A stretch of DNA of 64,000 bases from Synergistaceae bacterium (GCA_031269245.1 JAISZL010000032.1:20153-84152); one strand, 5' to 3'; counted from the first letter of the stretch, positions 50,232-60,919 are shown. Notes: generated by a model from the letters alone, not told the origin. Program-made: numbers and translations.

Positions 50232-50967
50232 TCCCGCTCACCCTCCCTATGACTTCGAGCCGCGCCTCCGTTACGCCGGACCTCCTTATGCCAAGCAGTT
50301 CCGCCGCCGCGTGGGACACGTCAAGCAGCCTGTCCTTATGTCCGCCGAAGCGGTCCGTTATCCTGACGACCACTGATTTACCCGTCGAGGGCGCGGTCAC
50401 TTTGACGAGCGTCCCAAACGGAAGGTCACGCGCCGCCGCAGTCAGGTGCGTATCGGTAAAACGCTCGCCGTTCGCGAATTTTTTGCCGATGAATTTCCCT
50501 CCGTACCACGACACCGGGCCGGACACATCGTACTTTCCGCCTATCCGGTGCTCCGGCGTGAGGGCAGGGGCGTGAACGTTCCCAAGCGCCTCGTATATCC
50601 GCGACATCAACTCCAAGGCCAGTATGTCAGGGCGGAGCGCTGCCGCTCCGCTGTGTTTGGAATTTGGGGATATGAGCACTCTGTCCCCTATGAGCAACGA
50701 CCACTTGCCGCCCGCCTCGGAGACTCTAAGATCCTCGATTTTAAAACCGCCCCTGTACTGGTCGTTGAACCTCCGGGACAGCTCAGCCGCATCGTCCGAA
50801 TGCGCGGCGGGGAAACGCCATATTGTCATGCCACCAATCCTCCACGCGACGGACACGTTATCGCGGACGACAGCCGAGGGCACGGCGTTGGCCGTCTCAC
50901 CCCTCTGTATCGCTGACATCGTAAAAATGAGAACAATCCCTATTTTTTCAAGAAAATTAGTCGGCAT
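50218..50967 (-). CDS. RlpA-like (double-psi beta-barrel) septal ring protein
   Basis: GPVSWYGGKFIGKKFANGERFTDTHLTAAARDLPFGTLVKVT...VVVRITDRFG..HKDRLLDVSHAAAELLG. Confidence 0.88.
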   Translation of the reverse strand: MPTNFLEKIGIVLIFTMSAIQRGETANAVPSAVVRDNVSVAWRIGGMTIWRFPAAHSDDAAELSRRFNDQYRGGFKIEDLRVSEAGGKWSLLIGDRVLISPNSKHSGAAALRPDILALELMSRIYEALGNVHAPALTPEHRIGGKYDVSGPVSWYGGKFIGKKFANGERFTDTHLTAAARDLPFGTLVKVTAPSTGKSVVVRITDRFGGHKDRLLDVSHAAAELLGIRRSGVTEARLEVIGRVSGIGGN

Positions 50968-51000
50968 AAGCTCCTCTTTTTGAGATCGATCCGGCGCGCG

Positions 51001-52161
51001 TCAAATCTCATATCGCTCTATAGTGACGGCGGCATAGCACTCCATGCGCTCCGCCCTGCCCACGCTTCCCACATGCTCGCCGGATTTCACCTTGACGTTC
51101 AAACCTGAAAACGGGCAGCGGGCCTTGATTATCGCCTTCAAAAAATCCGCGATTCCCGGCATCGCCTCGCCAAGCCTCGGCACCTGAGCTACAAGCGTGA
51201 TATCCGCCCACACCAAATCCCACCCCTTCTCGACCAGCACGCTCACCACCCGTTCCAGAAGCGCCGCGCTGCGCGCATCCTTATATCGTCCGTCGGAGGC
51301 CGGGAACAGGGTCCCTATGTCCCCCTCCCCTGATGCGCCGAGCAACGCGTCAGCCAGGGCGTGACAGATTATATCGGCGTCGGAGTGTCCCAGCAACCCA
51401 AGGCGCGACGGTATCTCGACTCCGCCCAATACGAGCCTGCGGCCCGGAACGAGCTCATGCACGTCATATCCCATTCCGACGCGGAGCTCCTTCGCGCGCG
51501 CCGCCAGGGAGGTCGCCACAGCCCAATCGAAGTCGGTCGTAATTTTGAAATTCCTCTCGCTGCCCGGCACATAGGAGAGCTCGCGCGACGCCTCCAGCCA
51601 TAACGCCGCCTCGTCGGAGGCGCCGCGCGCTTCAGACTCCAACAGCTCGAGCAGCGATCTCCTGCGGAAAGCCTGGGGCGTCTGCGTCCGATAGATTTTT
51701 TCCCTTGATATAGCTCTCAGCGCACCACCGTCGACCTCCTTCAGCGAATCGCGCGAAGGCAGAAGAGGCACGGCGCCGCGCTCTGTCTCCGTCGCTCCGA
51801 TCAACGCCTCGCACACCTCCTCGGTGAGAAACGGCCTCGCGGCATCGTGGATCATGACGTAGTCGGAGCTCGCCGCCCGGAGCCCGTTCCTCACCGACTC
51901 AGAGCGCGTTTCACCGCCGTGCGCGTACGTCACCGGGCACCTGAAACCATGATTCTCCGAGTAGGAGTCCCAGCCTGGAGGCATGACGACCACCAGCTCG
52001 CCGACCATCCCGCGGGAAAAGAGCCGGTCAGCGACGCGCGCGCTCCACATCCACACCGGCACGGGCCCGAGCCTCCTGAACTGCTTAGGGATCCCCCCGA
52101 GACGGTTCCCGGCGCCAGCCGCGACGAGGATGAACGACCACGAAGGCGAAGCGCCGCTCAT
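51001..52161 (-). CDS. ispDF: Bifunctional IspD/IspF (MEP cytidylyltransferase / MECDP synthase)
   Basis: FILVAAGAGNRLGGIPKQF (IspD) and GMGYDVHELVPGRRLVLGGVEIPSRLGLLGHSDADIICHALADALLGA (IspF). Confidence 0.96.
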   Translation of the reverse strand: MSGASPSWSFILVAAGAGNRLGGIPKQFRRLGPVPVWMWSARVADRLFSRGMVGELVVVMPPGWDSYSENHGFRCPVTYAHGGETRSESVRNGLRAASSDYVMIHDAARPFLTEEVCEALIGATETERGAVPLLPSRDSLKEVDGGALRAISREKIYRTQTPQAFRRRSLLELLESEARGASDEAALWLEASRELSYVPGSERNFKITTDFDWAVATSLAARAKELRVGMGYDVHELVPGRRLVLGGVEIPSRLGLLGHSDADIICHALADALLGASGEGDIGTLFPASDGRYKDARSAALLERVVSVLVEKGWDLVWADITLVAQVPRLGEAMPGIADFLKAIIKARCPFSGLNVKVKSGEHVGSVGRAERMECYAAVTIERYEI

Positions 52162-53318
52162 CTCTTTAGCTTGCCAAACACCATTCTGCCCGCGGACGTC
52201 TGGAGCATCGAGGTGATCACGATATCGGCGGTCTGCCCTATATCGCTCTCCCCATCCTCCACCACGAGCATCGTGCCGTCCTCCAGGTAGCCTATACCCT
52301 GCCCCTGCTCCTTGCCCGGGCGGATGATGTCGATCCTCACCTGCTCCCCCGGAAGAAACTGGGGTTTCAACGAGTTCGCGAGGTCGTTCACGTTGAGGAC
52401 GCTCACCCCCTCGATCCTGGCTATCTGATTGAGGTTATAGTCGGTGGTCACGATCCTGGCATCCATCCTTTTACAGAGTTCCACCAACGCCTCGTCCACC
52501 TTATCCCTCTTCAGCTCCTTCATGCTCATATCAATTATGCTGACGACCATGCTCTTTATCTGCTGAAGCTCAGAGACGACGTTCAGTCCCTTGCGCCCGC
52601 GCGCCCTCCTCGCCGGGTCGGACGAATCCGCCACTCCCTGCAGTTCGGTGAGCACAAAGCGAGGCAGCACCAACACGCCCTCCAGAAACCCGGTGTTCGC
52701 TATGTCAAGTATGCGCCCGTCGATGAGCGCGCTGGTGTCCAGAACCTTCTTGCTCGCATCCGCGTGGTCAGACAGCTGGTCCGAACTGTAAGCCGCCGAC
52801 AGGTCGATCGCCTGCTTGCGCTTGTCACGCCTGGAGGAGAACTTCCCCCCTCGAACCACGATGTTTATTACAAGGGCCCATATGTCGTCGCGTCGTTTCA
52901 GAAATGACCACATGCCGACGAAGGCGAAGAATATGTTGAGCGCGATGGCGATATAAAAACCTATGCCGGGTATTCCTATGAAAGGAATCGCGACCAGATT
53001 GGCGAGCAGCAGGCTCACTATCAGCCCAAGAGTCGCCACCCCTATGTCGGAGATCATGACGTTCTGCAGCATGTTCTCAAGAAATTGCCCGGTCCTTCGC
53101 AGTGCCCACCAGACGATGGGAGTCAATATAAAACCGATCATTGCCAATAACATTATGGAAAAAGTTGTCCAGACGTTCGGGTAGGCAAGTTCCTTCATCC
53201 AGTCGAGCTTCAGGGAAAGCAACGCCTGCGCTATCTGATACCCGGCTATGCCTCCGACGAGCGTCATAAAAAATCTAAGCACCATCTTCATGACCGCGTT
53301 TATTCCGCTTTCATTCAC
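52158..53318 (-). CDS. PIN and TRAM domain membrane protein (YacL-like)
   Basis: Four N-terminal TM; VLDTSALIDGRILDIANTGFLEGVLVLPRFVLTELQ; C-terminal TRAM GQGIGYLEDGTMLVVEDG. Confidence 0.92.
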   Translation of the reverse strand: MNESGINAVMKMVLRFFMTLVGGIAGYQIAQALLSLKLDWMKELAYPNVWTTFSIMLLAMIGFILTPIVWWALRRTGQFLENMLQNVMISDIGVATLGLIVSLLLANLVAIPFIGIPGIGFYIAIALNIFFAFVGMWSFLKRRDDIWALVINIVVRGGKFSSRRDKRKQAIDLSAAYSSDQLSDHADASKKVLDTSALIDGRILDIANTGFLEGVLVLPRFVLTELQGVADSSDPARRARGRKGLNVVSELQQIKSMVVSIIDMSMKELKRDKVDEALVELCKRMDARIVTTDYNLNQIARIEGVSVLNVNDLANSLKPQFLPGEQVRIDIIRPGKEQGQGIGYLEDGTMLVVEDGESDIGQTADIVITSMLQTSAGRMVFGKLKR

Positions 53319-53356
53319 CTAACCCTCCCCCTTCATAAGAGCCTGCGCCCCTGCGC

Positions 53357-53968
53357 TCAATCCTCCTCTCTCTCCATCTCCCGCCTGGACTCAAGGGCCA
53401 TGTGCAAAGTCATCCGGTCGGCATAGCCTATGCTTCCCCCCACCGGCAGACCATACGAGAGACGTGATATCCTTACGTCGAATTCAGACAGCGACTCCTG
53501 GATCATGAAGGCGGTCATGTCCCCCTCTACGCGGGGGTTGAGCGCCAAGATCACCTCATCAGGCGAAATGGCCGTTATCCTTCTCCTCAGGTTTTCCACG
53601 CTTGCTTTTGGGATCTCCTGATCCTCAAGAGGCGAGCACCTGCCGCCAAGCACGTGGTACAGACCTTCGTACACGCCCGACTGTTCCATTGCCACGCAGT
53701 CCTCCTGAGTCTCGACTACGCATATCTTTCGTCTGTCCCTGCGCGGGTCGGAGCATACGGAACATACGTCCTCGGTGGTTATATTGCCGCATTCGACGCA
53801 GGAGCGCACCTGCTCCCTCATCTCCGAGACAGCCCTGGCGAACGATCTGGCCCACTCCGGGTCCTGCCCGAGCATGAAGAAGACCATGCGCCTCGCGGTC
53901 TTCTCGCCCACCCCGGGGAACTTGCTCCACAGGCTTATGAGTCGATCGATCGAATCCGGCACACCCAA
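53357..53968 (-). CDS. recR: Recombination protein RecR
   Basis: LWSKFPGVGEKTARRMVFF, C4 zinc finger, CVVETQEDCVAMEQSGVYEGLYHVLGG. Confidence 0.96.
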   Translation of the reverse strand: MGVPDSIDRLISLWSKFPGVGEKTARRMVFFMLGQDPEWARSFARAVSEMREQVRSCVECGNITTEDVCSVCSDPRRDRRKICVVETQEDCVAMEQSGVYEGLYHVLGGRCSPLEDQEIPKASVENLRRRITAISPDEVILALNPRVEGDMTAFMIQESLSEFDVRISRLSYGLPVGGSIGYADRMTLHMALESRREMEREED

Positions 53969-54289
53969 CTAAAAAAGACCCGGGATGTTCATTCCGCCCG
54001 TCAAGCCGCCCATGCGCTTTTCAGCGAGCTCCCTGCCGAGGCGTATGGACTCCCTCACAGCCGACAGCACCAGATCCTCCAGCATCTCCACGTCCTCAGG
54101 GTCTACGACTTCCTTGGAGATCGATATCGAAATTACGTCTCCGTGCCCGTTCGCCTTGGCCGTAACCATCCCGCCGCCGCTCGCGCCCTCGACCACCTCG
54201 TTCGCCAGCTCCTCCTGCGCCAACGTCATCTGAGCCTGCATCCTCTGAACCTGCTTCAACATTTTATCCATTTTCATATTTGAAATCAT
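53969..54289 (-). CDS. YbaB/EbfC family nucleoid-associated protein
   Basis: MDKMLKQVQRMQAQMTLAQEELANEVVEGASGGGMVTAKANGHGDVISI; adjacent to recR. Confidence 0.93.
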   Translation of the reverse strand: MISNMKMDKMLKQVQRMQAQMTLAQEELANEVVEGASGGGMVTAKANGHGDVISISISKEVVDPEDVEMLEDLVLSAVRESIRLGRELAEKRMGGLTGGMNIPGLF

Positions 54290-54326
54290 CGTCCTTTTCT
54301 GTGCAATATTTTATGCCGCGCGACAG

Positions 54327-56090
54327 TCATGAGGGCTGCTTCCATACATCAAGCCCCATTTTTTTGAGCAGCACAAGCATCACGAAAACAGGAAGCCGTA
54401 CCACCCTCCTCCAGCGGCTCGGCTCCTGAATGACCCTGTACAACCACTCCAGGCGCAGTTTCCTCCACCCGGCCGGAGCCCTCTTCAACCTGCCGGATAT
54501 GACGTCGAAGCTGCCGCCGACTCCAATACCGACTATATTGCCGAGTTTGCCCCTATTTTCATAAAGCCAATACTCCTGTTTGGGCACCCCGAGCGCCACC
54601 AAGAGTATCTGAGCGCCAGCCCCCCGTATCTCTTCGCATATGCCGTCGTCCTCGTCCCGCTTGAAATAGCCGCTTCTGGCGCCCTTGACCGACAGGCCCG
54701 GGTATTTCTCTCTCAGCTTCATGGCGGCCTCGGCCGCCACGGCAGGCTTGCCGCCGAGGAAGTAGACCGCCCATCCGTGCCCCGCCGCGAGGCGGCATAG
54801 ATGATCGACGAAGTCTATCCCGGGTATCCGCTCCTGGACGCTGAAGCCCAAAAAACGCAGAGCCCACACGAGTCCAGTCCCGTCCGGCAGGACAAGGCCC
54901 GCCTCCCGCACGATCATGCCGTACTTGGCGTCGCCGCGGCTGAGCAGTGCCGCAAGCGCGTCGGGGGTCACTATCATCTGAGGGGCATTGTTGGCCCTTA
55001 TCCATCCGCCCACCCTCCCAAGGGCGTAGTCCAGGGAAAAATTGTCAACCGCCACGCCCCAGAGCGACGGGCGTTTCATCGAGCTGTCGTCCTTATTCCC
55101 GTAACGGGCGATCGCTATGTAAATCCCAATCCCCACGAGGGCCGCGCTCACGGCGAGGGAGAACGGGTCGATCAGGCGCATCTGCAAGACCGCCATAGAC
55201 GCCCCGCACGTCCCGCAAATCGCGGTCACGATGAACACCGCGACGGGATGGTCGATGCCCCGGTTCACCAGTTTCCTGTAAAAAAGCATGTTGCCCAACG
55301 GCTTTGGGGAGAACGCCGCCGACAGGACACTGAGGGACGTCTCTATTATCGGGATGGCCAAAAGCCCTAGCGGGAGGATCATGACGGTGGCGAAGGCAAC
55401 CCCCTTGCTCGCCCCCAGCATCGACGTACCAGCGAGCAGCGTGCCCCACATCGTGGAGAGCGGCGCGCCGAGCCTGCGATATACATTGACGTGCCTGCTC
55501 CAGAAGACGAGGATGAGCGCGAGGCCGCAGAGAGACATGACGAGGGCATCCGACGGACCCTTGGACGACAGGGCGGTCACCGCCACCATCAATATCCAGC
55601 TGACGAGAATCAGTCCTCCGCCCATTCCCGGTATCTCGTCCAACTCCTGGAAGAGCACCGGGAAAAAACCCATCCAGAGAGTGCTCAATATCATTATCGT
55701 CGTGATGTTGGATAGATACAGAAATTCCCCGTCGGGCCTGCCGATAAAGGTGATCCTCGGCCCAAGCAGCGCCACCCCGAACCCGATCGCCAGATAGCAG
55801 AACCGCAGATCCCAGTTTTTGGCCACCTTCTGGCAAAAGCCGACCAAACCCGATATGACGCCGGCGGTTATCATGAGCTTCATCGGAGCGCTCGATGCCC
55901 ATATCCCGCATATGGCCCAGGAGGCGATCAGGCTGATGTCCCTGAGATAATAGTACTGGTCGCGCTCGAGGTCGCGCCTGAAGAACCTCTGGGTAAAAAA
56001 ACACGCGACGACGACGGACGCCACGACCATCGCCATTCTGACAAAACCAGCATCCTGCCCTGACAGCTGAAGAAGAAGGGAGCGGATCAT
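54327..56090 (-). CDS. WecA/MraY-like membrane domain fused to WecG/TagA/CpsF family glycosyltransferase (GT26)
   Basis: C-terminal VTPDALAALLSRGD...LVLPDGTGLVWALRFLG...ERIPGIDFVDHLC...GGKPAVAAEAAMKLREKYPGL is GT26; N-terminal ~10 TM resembles WecA/MraY topology. Confidence 0.8.
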   Translation of the reverse strand: MIRSLLLQLSGQDAGFVRMAMVVASVVVACFFTQRFFRRDLERDQYYYLRDISLIASWAICGIWASSAPMKLMITAGVISGLVGFCQKVAKNWDLRFCYLAIGFGVALLGPRITFIGRPDGEFLYLSNITTIMILSTLWMGFFPVLFQELDEIPGMGGGLILVSWILMVAVTALSSKGPSDALVMSLCGLALILVFWSRHVNVYRRLGAPLSTMWGTLLAGTSMLGASKGVAFATVMILPLGLLAIPIIETSLSVLSAAFSPKPLGNMLFYRKLVNRGIDHPVAVFIVTAICGTCGASMAVLQMRLIDPFSLAVSAALVGIGIYIAIARYGNKDDSSMKRPSLWGVAVDNFSLDYALGRVGGWIRANNAPQMIVTPDALAALLSRGDAKYGMIVREAGLVLPDGTGLVWALRFLGFSVQERIPGIDFVDHLCRLAAGHGWAVYFLGGKPAVAAEAAMKLREKYPGLSVKGARSGYFKRDEDDGICEEIRGAGAQILLVALGVPKQEYWLYENRGKLGNIVGIGVGGSFDVISGRLKRAPAGWRKLRLEWLYRVIQEPSRWRRVVRLPVFVMLVLLKKMGLDVWKQPS

Positions 56091-56100
56091 GGCGGGTATG

Positions 56101-57378
56101 TCAGACCGCTATCCTGTCCAAGCCGCCGACATATGGCCTGAGGGCTTCTGGAATGACGATGCTGCCGTCCTCCCTCTGGCAGTTCTCCATTATGGCTATG
56201 AGGCACCTGCCTACGGCGATACCTGAACCGTTCAAGGTATGGACGAAGCGAATCCTGCCGCCATCCTTCGAGCGATAGCGCGTGCCCATGCGCCGCGCCT
56301 GGAAGTCCTCGCAGTTGCTGCACGAGCTTATCTCCCTGTAGCAGTTTTGCGACGGAAGCCAGACCTCTATGTCATACGTCTTGCAGGACGCGTTGCCTAT
56401 ATCGCCAGTCGAAAGCAGGACCACGCGGTAGGGCAGCTCCAGCAGCCGCAGCACGCGCTCCGCGGCGCCGAGCAGCAGGTCGAGCTCGGCGTAGCTCGTC
56501 TCAGGCGTGCAGAGCTTCACCAACTCGACTTTGTCGAACTGATGCTGCCTCAGCATCCCCTTCATGTCCCTGCCATACGAACCCGCCTCCCTCCTGAAGC
56601 ACGAGGTGTAAGCCGTGTAGAGAAGGGGCAGGTCGCTCTCATTCAGTATCTCGCCGTAATGCAGATTCGTCAGAGGGACCTCCGCTGTGGGTATGAGCCA
56701 TAGATCGTCATTGGCGCACTTGTACTGGTCATCCGCGAACTTGGGGAGCTGCCCCGTGCCCTGCATCGTCGCGGAGTTAACGAGCAGCGGCGGCATTATC
56801 TCCCTGTAGCCGTGTCTGGTGGTGTGCAGGTCGAGCATGAAGTTGATGAGCGCCCTCTCGACTCGCGCCCCATGCCCCTTGAGGACGGTGAAGCGGCTCT
56901 CCGAGAGCCTTGCTCCTCGCTTGAAATCCATTATGTCCAGCGCCTCGCCGAGCTCCCAGTGCGGCTTGGGCTCGAAGGGGAACTCCTTCGGCGCGCCCCA
57001 TTTTTTTATCTCCAGGTTGTCGCTCTCGTCCCTCCCCTCTGGAACGCTCGCGTCGAGTCTGTTGGGCATCATGAGAAGTTTAGACCGAACATCCTCCTCG
57101 ATCTCCGCCAGTTGGGCATCGAGCTCCTTGATGCGCTCGCCCGCAAGGCGCATCTCCTCCATAAGAGCGGAGGCGTCCCCGCCGGATCTCTTGATGTCCC
57201 CCACCTTGCGGGACCCCTCGTTGCGAGACGCCTTCAGGTCCTCGGCGAGGCCCAGTATCGCCCTCCTGCGCGCCTCCAGATCGAGCAGCGCGTCGAGGTC
57301 GAAGCTGTGACTGCGTTTTTTGAGCAGCTCGCGGACGTCGTCGGGGTTCTCCCTTATCCATTTGGGGTCGAGCATCAT
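56101..57378 (-). CDS. serS: Seryl-tRNA synthetase
   Basis: LIPTAEVPLTNLHYGEIL, YTSCFRREAGSYGRDMKGMLRQHQFDKVE. Confidence 0.97.
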   Translation of the reverse strand: MMLDPKWIRENPDDVRELLKKRSHSFDLDALLDLEARRRAILGLAEDLKASRNEGSRKVGDIKRSGGDASALMEEMRLAGERIKELDAQLAEIEEDVRSKLLMMPNRLDASVPEGRDESDNLEIKKWGAPKEFPFEPKPHWELGEALDIMDFKRGARLSESRFTVLKGHGARVERALINFMLDLHTTRHGYREIMPPLLVNSATMQGTGQLPKFADDQYKCANDDLWLIPTAEVPLTNLHYGEILNESDLPLLYTAYTSCFRREAGSYGRDMKGMLRQHQFDKVELVKLCTPETSYAELDLLLGAAERVLRLLELPYRVVLLSTGDIGNASCKTYDIEVWLPSQNCYREISSCSNCEDFQARRMGTRYRSKDGGRIRFVHTLNGSGIAVGRCLIAIMENCQREDGSIVIPEALRPYVGGLDRIAV

Positions 57379-57863
57379 TCGCCCTCCCCATTGGCGCGCT
57401 CTCTCGCCCGGGCTAGAACATTAGCCGTCTCGAGCGCGGCCAGCGCGGCATCCGCGCCCTTATTGCCGGCTTTGCTCCCCGCCCTCATGAGCGCCTGTTC
57501 GAGATTCGAACAGGTGAGCACGCCAAAGCCAACAGGCGTCCTCTGCTCCAGGCTCACGCTGGCGAGCCCCTTGGACACCTCTGCGCAGACGTAGTCGAAA
57601 TGCGGGGTGTCGCCCTGTATCACCGCGCCCAGAGCCACTATCGCGTCGTACCTGCCCGTCAAGGCTATCTCCTTCGCCAAAAGCGGCAGTTCCCAAGCTC
57701 CCGGCACCCAATACACGTCTATATCCTGGCGGCGGACGTCATGCCTGGTCAAGGCGTCCACCGCCCCGTCGATAAGCCTGCCTGTGATCAGCTCGTTGAA
57801 GCGGGACGCCGCAACGGCGAACCGCAGCCCCGAGCCTATCATCGAACCCTGAACAGTCCTCAT
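57375..57863 (-). CDS. ribH: 6,7-dimethyl-8-ribityllumazine synthase
   Basis: FAVAASRFNELITGRLIDGA, VPGAWELPLLAKEIA, GAVIQGDTPHFDYVC. Confidence 0.95.
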   Translation of the reverse strand: MRTVQGSMIGSGLRFAVAASRFNELITGRLIDGAVDALTRHDVRRQDIDVYWVPGAWELPLLAKEIALTGRYDAIVALGAVIQGDTPHFDYVCAEVSKGLASVSLEQRTPVGFGVLTCSNLEQALMRAGSKAGNKGADAALAALETANVLARARERANGEGE

Positions 57864-57908
57864 GAACACCAAACCTCCGATATATTCGCTAAACAAACCG
57901 GGCGTCCC

Positions 57909-59138
57909 TCAATTCAAATGCAGCATGTGACCCATCTTGCGGCACTTGGTCTGAAGGTACCTCTTGTTGTGCTCGTTCGCGGGGAACTCGAGCTGAACTC
58001 TCTCCGTTATCTCCAGCCCATAACCCTCCAATCCGACAACCTTTCTCGGGTTGTTGGTCATCAGCCTGATCTTCTTTATCCCCAGATCGAGCAGGATCTG
58101 CGCCCCAACTCCGTAATCCCTGAGATCCGGCGGGTAACCGAGAGCGATGTTGGCGTCCTCGGTGTCCAGCCCCCGCTCCTGCAATTCATACGCCTTCAGC
58201 TTGGCGAGAAGCCCTATCCCGCGCCCCTCCTGCCTCAGATACAGTATCACGCCCGCGCCCTCGCGCTCAATCTTATCCATCGCCTGGTGGAGCTGCTGGC
58301 CGCAGTCGCACCTGAGCGAGCCGAAGGTGTCCCCGGTGAGACACTCCGAGTGGACCCTCACCAGAACGCTGTCCGGGGATCTGACGTCCCCCTTCACCAA
58401 AGCGAGGTGCACCAGGGACTCGTCGTCAGGCAAATACCTGTAGGCGTATCCCCGGAAATCCCCGTAAGCCGTCGGGAGCTCTACCTCCGCCTCGCACGTG
58501 ACCAGATGCTCCATGCTCAGCCTGTACTTTATCAGATCCGCCACCGAGATTATCTTGAGGCCGTGCCTGCTGGCGAAGCCCAGCAACTGCGGCAGCCTGG
58601 CCATGGTGCCGTCCTCGTTCAACACCTCGCAGATCGCGCCGGCACCGCCGCACCCCGCCAAGCGCGCCAGATCGACGGCGGCCTCCGTGTGACCCGCTCG
58701 CTTCAGCACTCCCCCCGGTTTAGCGATGAGCGGAAACACGTGGCCCGGACGCCTGAAATCCCCCGGGACCGACGCCGGCGCGGCGAGCCTGCGGACGGTG
58801 ACGGCCCTGTCCTCCGCCGATATCCCCGTGGTGGTGTCCGCCATTGCGTCCACCGACACGGTGAACGCCGTGCCGTGAAGATCGGTGTTGCGCTCGACCA
58901 TGAGGTCCAGCCTCAGTCTTTCCGCTATGTCGGGGGCAAGGGGGCAACACACCAGACCTCGCGCGTGCCTCACCAAAAAATTCATCTTCTCGGCTGTGCA
59001 CGACTCGGCCGCCATCACGACGTCCCCCTCGTTTTCGCGGTTTGCGTCGTCCACCACTATTACCATTTTACCAGAAGCAATATCATCTATGGCATCACTT
59101 ATTGTATTTAAATGCAATTCTTCTTGATTCCCCATCAC
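57909..59138 (-). CDS. ribBA: Bifunctional DHBP synthase / GTP cyclohydrolase II
   Basis: [18 protein letters not shown] (RibB), [24 protein letters not shown] (RibA). Confidence 0.96.
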   Translation of the reverse strand: MMGNQEELHLNTISDAIDDIASGKMVIVVDDANRENEGDVVMAAESCTAEKMNFLVRHARGLVCCPLAPDIAERLRLDLMVERNTDLHGTAFTVSVDAMADTTTGISAEDRAVTVRRLAAPASVPGDFRRPGHVFPLIAKPGGVLKRAGHTEAAVDLARLAGCGGAGAICEVLNEDGTMARLPQLLGFASRHGLKIISVADLIKYRLSMEHLVTCEAEVELPTAYGDFRGYAYRYLPDDESLVHLALVKGDVRSPDSVLVRVHSECLTGDTFGSLRCDCGQQLHQAMDKIEREGAGVILYLRQEGRGIGLLAKLKAYELQERGLDTEDANIALGYPPDLRDYGVGAQILLDLGIKKIRLMTNNPRKVVGLEGYGLEITERVQLEFPANEHNKRYLQTKCRKMGHMLHLN

Positions 59139-59147
59139 AATACCCCC

Positions 59148-59810
59148 CTAAGACCAGCCGTATTCGCGTAGTTTCTCCCACGTCAGCGCATCGGCGCCGC
59201 CCAGCTCGTTTTTCTCCGTCCGAATCCGAAGGAGCCTGGCCGCATAGCGAGCCATCGCGTCTATCTCGATGTTGACGCGGCAGCGCGGGGTGAGCGCGCC
59301 TATCGTTGTGGCGGACATCGTCGCTGGGATGACGCCGACCGAGAACTCCTCGCCGGACGAGTCTATCACCGTCAGGCTGACGCCGTCTATCGCTATCGAG
59401 CCCTTGGCCGCGATCCCCCACGATATGCGCTCCGACGCGGAGATCCATATTTTTTTCGACCCGCCCCCGTCCTCTATGCGGGTGACCGACCCGACCTCGT
59501 CGACGTGCCCCAGAACCATGTGCCCGTCGAGCCTTCCCCCGACCTTCACGGCGCGCTCCAGGTTCACGGCGTCGCCGGCGTGAAGGTCGCCCAGGCGCGT
59601 GGCCCGCAGGGTCTCCCCCATCATCTGCGCGCAGAACGAGCCTCCCTCCGCCCATATCGCTGTGAGGCACGCGCCGGAGACCGATATCGACTCCCCCGGC
59701 GCGACCTCGCGGGCAATCGCTGTAGATCCTATGCGCAGGCGATAAATATCACCGGCGTCGTGGGCCAGGGACAGGACCCTCCCGACGCTCTCTACAAGTC
59801 CGGTGAACAC
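59148..59810 (-). CDS. ribE: Riboflavin synthase alpha chain
   Basis: MFTGLVESVGRV; repeated lumazine-binding domains; VNLERAVKVGGRLDGHMVLGHVDEVG. Confidence 0.95.
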   Translation of the reverse strand: MFTGLVESVGRVLSLAHDAGDIYRLRIGSTAIAREVAPGESISVSGACLTAIWAEGGSFCAQMMGETLRATRLGDLHAGDAVNLERAVKVGGRLDGHMVLGHVDEVGSVTRIEDGGGSKKIWISASERISWGIAAKGSIAIDGVSLTVIDSSGEEFSVGVIPATMSATTIGALTPRCRVNIEIDAMARYAARLLRIRTEKNELGGADALTWEKLREYGWS

Positions 59811-60919
59811 GAGGGAATGCCCTCCAGCCAGAGATCGTCCCCTATCTTGCGAACCCTAACTTGCTTCAGTGATATGGCGTCTCCCATGTTGGCGAACGTG
59901 ATGTTCTGAGACAGGTTGATTCCCCTGCCCAGCAGCTTGGGGGCGATAAAGAGGGAGAATTCGTCAACGGCGCCGGAGGCTACGAACGAGCCTATGACGC
60001 CGGCGCCTCCCTCCACCATGAGGTTGTTCACCCCCATCGCGGATATCTCGCTCAGAATGCGGCTCACCGGTATATGAGGCCCGGTGTCCTCTGTATGCTT
60101 GATTATCTTAGCGCCCCTTTGGACGAGCTTTGATTCCCTCGCCTCGTCCGGGGCGGCTCCCGCGAAAAAGACGCACCTCCCTTCATCGAGGACGCGAGCG
60201 CTCGGAGGGGTGTCGAGGTTTCTGTCAATTACGATTTTAAGCGGCGAGAGGCCCTCGGAGCCGCGGACCGTCAGCATGGGGTCGTCCTTCAGGATGGTTC
60301 CTACCCCCACCACTATGGCGTCGTTCTCCGCCCGCATGAGGTGCGCCCTCACCCTCGACGGCTCCCCGCTTATCCATTTGCTCTCGCCGTCCGGCATCGC
60401 CATGCGGCCGTCCAGCGACACGGCCGCCTTGACCGTCACCCACGGGCGACCAATCGTCATGTTCCTGATGAAGCCCCTGTTGATCCAGCGGCACTCGTCC
60501 TCCAACACTCCGACCTCCACCTCCACCCCGGCGTCCGAGAGATGCTCGATGCCCCCTCCGCGGACCTTCGGGTTGGGGTCCCGGATGCCCACTATCACCC
60601 TGGACACCCCCGCTTCGATCAAAGCGTCGCAGCACGGCGGCGTGTTCCCGACGTGGCAGCAGGGCTCGAGATTGACATATACGGTACAGCCTGCCACGGA
60701 TTGCCGCGCCTTCCTCAGCGCGTCAACCTCCGCGTGAAAGCCGCCGTAGTTCCTGTGAAACCCGCAGGATATCGCCCTCCCGCCCTCCACGCCGTAGTCT
60801 ACTATGACGCAACCGACGCGCGGATTCGGGCTTACGCTGCCGGTCCCTCTGTAAGCGAAGCTCAACGCCATTCTCATGTAGCGCTCGTGCGTGTTTCGTT
60901 CCGATGAAGAGTGCGTCAA
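59792..60919 (-). CDS. ribD: Bifunctional riboflavin deaminase/reductase
   Basis: GFHAEVDALRKARQSVAGCTVYVNLEPCCHVGNTPPCCDALIEAGV; reductase MPDGESKWISGEPSR. Confidence 0.96.
   Translation of the reverse strand: MTHSSSERNTHERYMRMALSFAYRGTGSVSPNPRVGCVIVDYGVEGGRAISCGFHRNYGGFHAEVDALRKARQSVAGCTVYVNLEPCCHVGNTPPCCDALIEAGVSRVIVGIRDPNPKVRGGGIEHLSDAGVEVEVGVLEDECRWINRGFIRNMTIGRPWVTVKAAVSLDGRMAMPDGESKWISGEPSRVRAHLMRAENDAIVVGVGTILKDDPMLTVRGSEGLSPLKIVIDRNLDTPPSARVLDEGRCVFFAGAAPDEARESKLVQRGAKIIKHTEDTGPHIPVSRILSEISAMGVNNLMVEGGAGVIGSFVASGAVDEFSLFIAPKLLGRGINLSQNITFANMGDAISLKQVRVRKIGDDLWLEGIPSCSPDL

Noticed and set aside
51001-52161. IspD-IspF fusion as a novelty
   Set aside because: IspDF bifunctional enzymes are well known.
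57375-60919. FMN riboswitch upstream of the rib operon
   Set aside because: ribD follows uvrC with overlapping coding ends; no RFN-element sequence is visible.
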